From the NCBI GenBank assembly GCA_041920215.1, contig JAYRSJ010000002.1, forward strand, positions 203,417 through 267,416: a DNA stretch of 64,000 bases. Reading direction: 5' to 3'. The notes beneath the pieces are model-generated. The model was not told the DNA's origin, did not search any database, and saw only the letters and a program-made list of their open reading frames with translations. Positions 60,702-64,000 of the stretch are shown here, piece by piece; position 1 is the first letter of the stretch; the number at the start of each line of letters is the position of its first letter. Position numbers and translations under genes: made by a program. The stretch is from JAYRSJ01 sp041920215. GTDB lineage: Bacteria > Pseudomonadota > Gammaproteobacteria > Burkholderiales > Burkholderiaceae_C.

Positions 60702-63700
60702 TCAGTCGAACTTCCACTGCCAGATCAGGTCCAGCGCATTCTGTTCGCCGGCCTGGGCCCGCAGCGTGAAGCGTCGGGCGATGCGGTAGATCAGCTGCCA
60801 GCTGCCGGTGGCGGCGTTGAGGCCGCGCTCGTAGCCCAGATAGAGCCGGCGCGACAGCTGCTTGCCCAGCCGCACCACCGTGCCGCGCGTCTCATCGCCG
60901 CTCTGGCTGACCGAGAACTCGTCCAGACCGAGGTTGCGCATCAGACGGCCCGAGGCGCTCTCGCCCTCGCCGCTGAGCAGGGCCAGTGCCGCACGCTGCA
61001 GCAGCGCGGTATCGGTCCTGCCTAGCTGATCGGGTGCGCGTCCCAGCACCAGCCAGGAGAGCTTGTCGGTATCGGGCATGTCCGGATCGGCATAGAGCTT
61101 GACGCGCGGGTTTTGCGCCGTGCCGCCCAGAACCACCCCCACCCGCACATCGGTGTTGGGTCGTATCGCCAGCACATCCAGGCGTGGGTTGTCGATCAGC
61201 CCGCTGAAGCTGATCTCGCCACGCTCGATGCTGAGCTTCTGCCCGTAGGCGTCATAGGTGCCGCCCACGGTACGGACCACGCCATTGAGTTGGGGCCGAC
61301 CGCGGGCATGACTCAGCAGCAGCTCGCCGCGCAGGCGGGTATCGAGGCCGCGGCCGCGCAGGCGCAGCTGGCGGCCCAGATCGATGGCCACGCGCGCCTC
61401 GACCGCCAGGGCCGCTGCGCTGCCGGTGTTGCCGGCGGCGGCCGCCGACCCTTGTGCCTGGCCCTGTGCCGACCCGGCGTCACCGGCCCGGATGACCTGC
61501 ACGTCTTCGTCCAGCGCGGGCGCGTCGCCGCGCGAGAAATCGAACAGGCCCTCGTCGACCGCCAGATCGCCGTCCAGCTTCAGCTGGCGCTCGTTGAAGC
61601 CCAGCGTGGCCTTGCCGCTGAGCAGCAGCCGGCGGTCCACCCGGTTCAGCACCGCGAAGCGCTGCGCCTCCAGACGCAGCGCAGCCTGCGGCCGGGCGCC
61701 CAGCTGAGCCTCGCCCTCGGCGCTCAGCAGCCCCTCGTCGGCCCTCACGCTGAAGCGCTCCAGCTTGGCGCTGCTGCCATTGAGCTTCAGCTCGAATTCA
61801 CCCTGCTGCAGCGCGATGCCCTCCAGCGGGTTGCGCAGCACCAGCGCCTCGCCGCGAGCCTGGCCCAGCAGCTCCGGCGCGCCGAAGCGGCCGGCCAGGC
61901 TCAGGCTGGCGTCGATGCGCCCGCCCAGCCGCCAGCCCGCGGGCACCCAGGCGCCCCAGTTGCCCAGATTGGCCACATGGGCCTGCACCACCCCCTCCAG
62001 CGGCGTGTCGGGTGCCGGCCACAGCGCCTGCGGCGAGGTGCGCAGCGTCAGTGCGCCGCCCAGCGCGCCGAGGTCGCGACCGGCCAGGGCCTGGGTGATG
62101 TGCCAGGTGCCGTCCTGGGCCTGCAAGCCCAGGCGCAAATCGCTCAGCCCCAGGGCGGTGGTGCCGGCCTCGTCGGTGACCGTCAAATCGCCACTGCTAC
62201 GGCTGATCTCCAGATCCAGCGCCACCGTCGGCGCGCTGCGCCAGCGCAGTCGGCCGCTCATCAGCAGATCGCCACCCCAGCCGAAATCCGGCTGCCAGCG
62301 CTCCAGCAGCGGCGCCAGCTTCAGCGGTTCCAGCTCCAGCTGAACCTCGGTCAGCGCAGCGCCTGCGCCGCCCTTGAGCGCATCGTCGGCGGCGCTCCAG
62401 CCGAGCTGCTGCCAGCGCAGGCCGGCGCCGGCCAGCTCGGCGCGACCCGGCGCCAGCTGCAGGGCCAGCAGCGTGCCGCCGCGGCCGAAGCGGGCGCTCA
62501 GCGCCAGGCCCTCGGTCGCAAGCCAGGCCGGCCGGCCGGGCTGCTGAGCCTGCAGCTGCAACAGGGTCTGACTGGCCTGCCAGCGCCAGCCCTGGTCTGT
62601 CTGCAGCGCCAGCCAGGGCGAGCGCTCAAAGCTGCCCTGCAGCTGCAGGCGGCCGCTGAGTGCCCCGGCATCGAAGCCGGCAGCGCGCTCGGCCCAGGCG
62701 GGCAGGGCGATGCGGCCGCGGCTGTCCAGGCTCAGGCGGTGGCGCGCCCAACTGCCGTCCAGGCTCAGCCTGGCCTCGGCCAGGCGCGCATCTGGCAGCT
62801 GCAGCTGCTCGAGCTTGGCGCTGAGTGCCAGCGGGCCGTCGGCGCGGGTGTCGGCCGCCAGATTCAGCTGGCCGGAGCGCAGCTGCAGGCGCTGGATCGG
62901 CTGCGCGCCCTGCAGGCGCAGATCCCGGGCCTGCAGCTGGCCGTCGAGCTGCCAATGCTGCACTGCGGCGGCGCCTGTCTGCGCCGCGCCGGCGGCCGGC
63001 AGGGCCTTGAGGCTCAGCTGTCCGCTCAGCACGCCGCTGGCGCGCGCCTGTGGCGACCACAGCGCCAGCAGCGGCTCCAGAGCGCTCAGCTCCGGGGCCT
63101 GCAGCTCGGCCACGAGCTCGCTGCCGGCCAGGCTCTGGCCGCCGGACTGCCGGGGCAGCAGGGCCTGCAGCTGCAGCGTGCTGGCGTTGCTGGCCAGCTG
63201 GGCCTTGAGACTGGCCGGGCTGCCGGCCTCGGCGCGATAGCTGACGCTGCCGTTCAGCGGCAGGCCGTTGAGCAGGCTGGGCTGCAGCGTCAGCGTGGCG
63301 CTGCCGGCGGGCCAGGACCGGTGGTTGGGCGCGCTGCCGGCGTCCTGCAGCTGGGCGGTGAGGCTGGCATTGAGTTCGTGGCGGCCGCGCTGCCAGGCGC
63401 CGGCCTTGTCGTCGCCGGCCCAGAGCAGACGGGGATCGAAGCGCGCCAGCTTGGCGTCCAGCCGGGCCGACCAGGAGCCGGCGTTGGCGGCTGCCGGCGC
63501 AGAGCGCAAGACCTGACCCTCAGCCAGCAGGCGGGCGTCGCCCGATATCAGCTCGGCTTTCTCCAGCCTGATGCGCTGACCGGCACTGTCGGCGCGCAGG
63601 CTCAGCTGCACCGGCCGGCCGGCCGCTTTCGCATCCGGCTGCCAGCCACCCTTCAGCTCGGCCTGCAGCTGTAGTCGGGGCAGCTCGCCCGCGGCGGCCG

Positions 63701-64000
63701 CAGCTTCACCCGCCAGGGTCAGGCCGCCCTCCAGACGCAGCTGAGGCAGGCGGCTGTCCAGCCGGGCCGTTTGCAGCTCGCGCAGCTGGGCCTGCAGCGC
63801 GGCCAGGCTGCCGCTGGCCTGCAGGGTGCCAGCCGGCGCGCTGGCGCTGCCCAGGGCCAGCCGCAGCTCGTGCAGCAGGATCTGCTCGGGCTGCTTCAGG
63901 CGGTCGGGCCGCAGGCTCAGGTCCAGCTGCAGCTCGCGCAGCGGCAGTCTGTCCTGGTCCCAGGGGCCGGCCATGGCATTGCTCAGCTCGGCCCGCAGCT
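60702..64000 (-). CDS. tamB: Translocation and assembly module protein TamB, C-terminal part (5' end outside window)
   Basis: The frame stays open to the right edge, so about 1,099 residues of a typically 1,200-1,500-residue protein are visible. Repetitive short beta strands (the AsmA/DUF490-type groove, LQLRSGQLNLAADTR and many similar) run through the protein. The conserved end has RLDVLAIRPNTDVRVGVVLGG, KLSWLVLGRAPDQLG and the terminal beta-strand set ending IWQWKFD. TamB spans the periplasm and, with TamA, supports outer-membrane assembly or lipid movement. tamA is expected beyond base 64000. Confidence 0.93.
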   Translation of the reverse strand, partial: LRAELSNAMAGPWDQDRLPLRELQLDLSLRPDRLKQPEQILLHELRLALGSASAPAGTLQASGSLAALQAQLRELQTARLDSRLPQLRLEGGLTLAGEAAAAAGELPRLQLQAELKGGWQPDAKAAGRPVQLSLRADSAGQRIRLEKAELISGDARLLAEGQVLRSAPAAANAGSWSARLDAKLARFDPRLLWAGDDKAGAWQRGRHELNASLTAQLQDAGSAPNHRSWPAGSATLTLQPSLLNGLPLNGSVSYRAEAGSPASLKAQLASNASTLQLQALLPRQSGGQSLAGSELVAELQAPELSALEPLLALWSPQARASGVLSGQLSLKALPAAGAAQTGAAAVQHWQLDGQLQARDLRLQGAQPIQRLQLRSGQLNLAADTRADGPLALSAKLEQLQLPDARLAEARLSLDGSWARHRLSLDSRGRIALPAWAERAAGFDAGALSGRLQLQGSFERSPWLALQTDQGWRWQASQTLLQLQAQQPGRPAWLATEGLALSARFGRGGTLLALQLAPGRAELAGAGLRWQQLGWSAADDALKGGAGAALTEVQLELEPLKLAPLLERWQPDFGWGGDLLMSGRLRWRSAPTVALDLEISRSSGDLTVTDEAGTTALGLSDLRLGLQAQDGTWHITQALAGRDLGALGGALTLRTSPQALWPAPDTPLEGVVQAHVANLGNWGAWVPAGWRLGGRIDASLSLAGRFGAPELLGQARGEALVLRNPLEGIALQQGEFELKLNGSSAKLERFSVRADEGLLSAEGEAQLGARPQAALRLEAQRFAVLNRVDRRLLLSGKATLGFNERQLKLDGDLAVDEGLFDFSRGDAPALDEDVQVIRAGDAGSAQGQAQGSAAAAGNTGSAAALAVEARVAIDLGRQLRLRGRGLDTRLRGELLLSHARGRPQLNGVVRTVGGTYDAYGQKLSIERGEISFSGLIDNPRLDVLAIRPNTDVRVGVVLGGTAQNPRVKLYADPDMPDTDKLSWLVLGRAPDQLGRTDTALLQRAALALLSGEGESASGRLMRNLGLDEFSVSQSGDETRGTVVRLGKQLSRRLYLGYERGLNAATGSWQLIYRIARRFTLRAQAGEQNALDLIWQWKFD

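Overview
The window is chromosomal DNA of very high GC with dense, short-spaced genes and strong G/C third-position bias. Gene content points to a betaproteobacterium of the order Burkholderiales, probably the Rubrivivax/Roseateles/Leptothrix side. The pointers are PEP-CTERM proteins with an exosortase-type polysaccharide locus (EpsL), UbiJ-UbiB, a HutF/HutG-type histidine pathway, DUF3617 and DUF502 proteins, and an AspRS with the non-discriminating signature. This placement is inference; no rRNA is present.

Layout. 1-961 (minus): the start of a lipoprotein gene cut by the window edge, then a PEP-CTERM protein. 1203-10345 (minus): a nine-gene, mostly overlapping or near-abutting exopolysaccharide operon. 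It reads initiating sugar-phosphate transferase, EpsL outer-membrane barrel, GalE, ManC/CpsB, RfbB, RfbD, RfbA, RfbC and a DUF3617 protein, and so supplies UDP-Gal, GDP-Man and dTDP-L-rhamnose. A 42-bp relic of a second rfbC 3' end lies beyond the DUF3617 gene. 10540-20067 (plus): ubiJ-ubiB, a sodium/solute symporter with a His-rich tail, FmdB, DUF502, aspS, a CsgG-like lipoprotein and a TPR-like protein. 20086-29862: an Lrp regulator divergent from a DMT exporter with a long dyad between them, a nudB/nuclease/clsB overlap operon, an orphan periplasmic binding protein, and an ABC ATPase/FtsX permease/HlyD export operon. 29877-32871 (minus): a multi-rhodanese protein and a class C beta-lactamase-like hydrolase.

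33061-41133 is a complete histidine-utilisation locus. hutU-hutH run left and hutC-D-I-G-F run right, with a HutC-type operator between them; histidine goes to glutamate via HutF and HutG. 41244-53382 holds a chemoreceptor, L-asparaginase II, a TPR-GGDEF cyclase, an S10 carboxypeptidase-like protein, a DUF429 protein, an FHA-EAL protein, arginase, a LOG-family protein, MoeB and CtpA. 53586-56401 holds a ferric-iron-type ABC ATPase divergent from its fused permease, with no binding protein.

56573-60470 is the most interesting segment. It is a four-gene unit of secreted proteins: a small unknown protein, a TolB-like propeller, a propeller-like protein ending in a dockerin, and a cohesin-domain protein with a PEP-CTERM anchor. 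I read it as a candidate miniature cohesin-dockerin surface assembly attached through the exosortase pathway. It is preceded by striking G/C palindromes and closed by a strong terminator. A tRNA-Arg(CCT) and the C-terminal part of tamB end the window. No intergenic stretch exceeds 300 bases.
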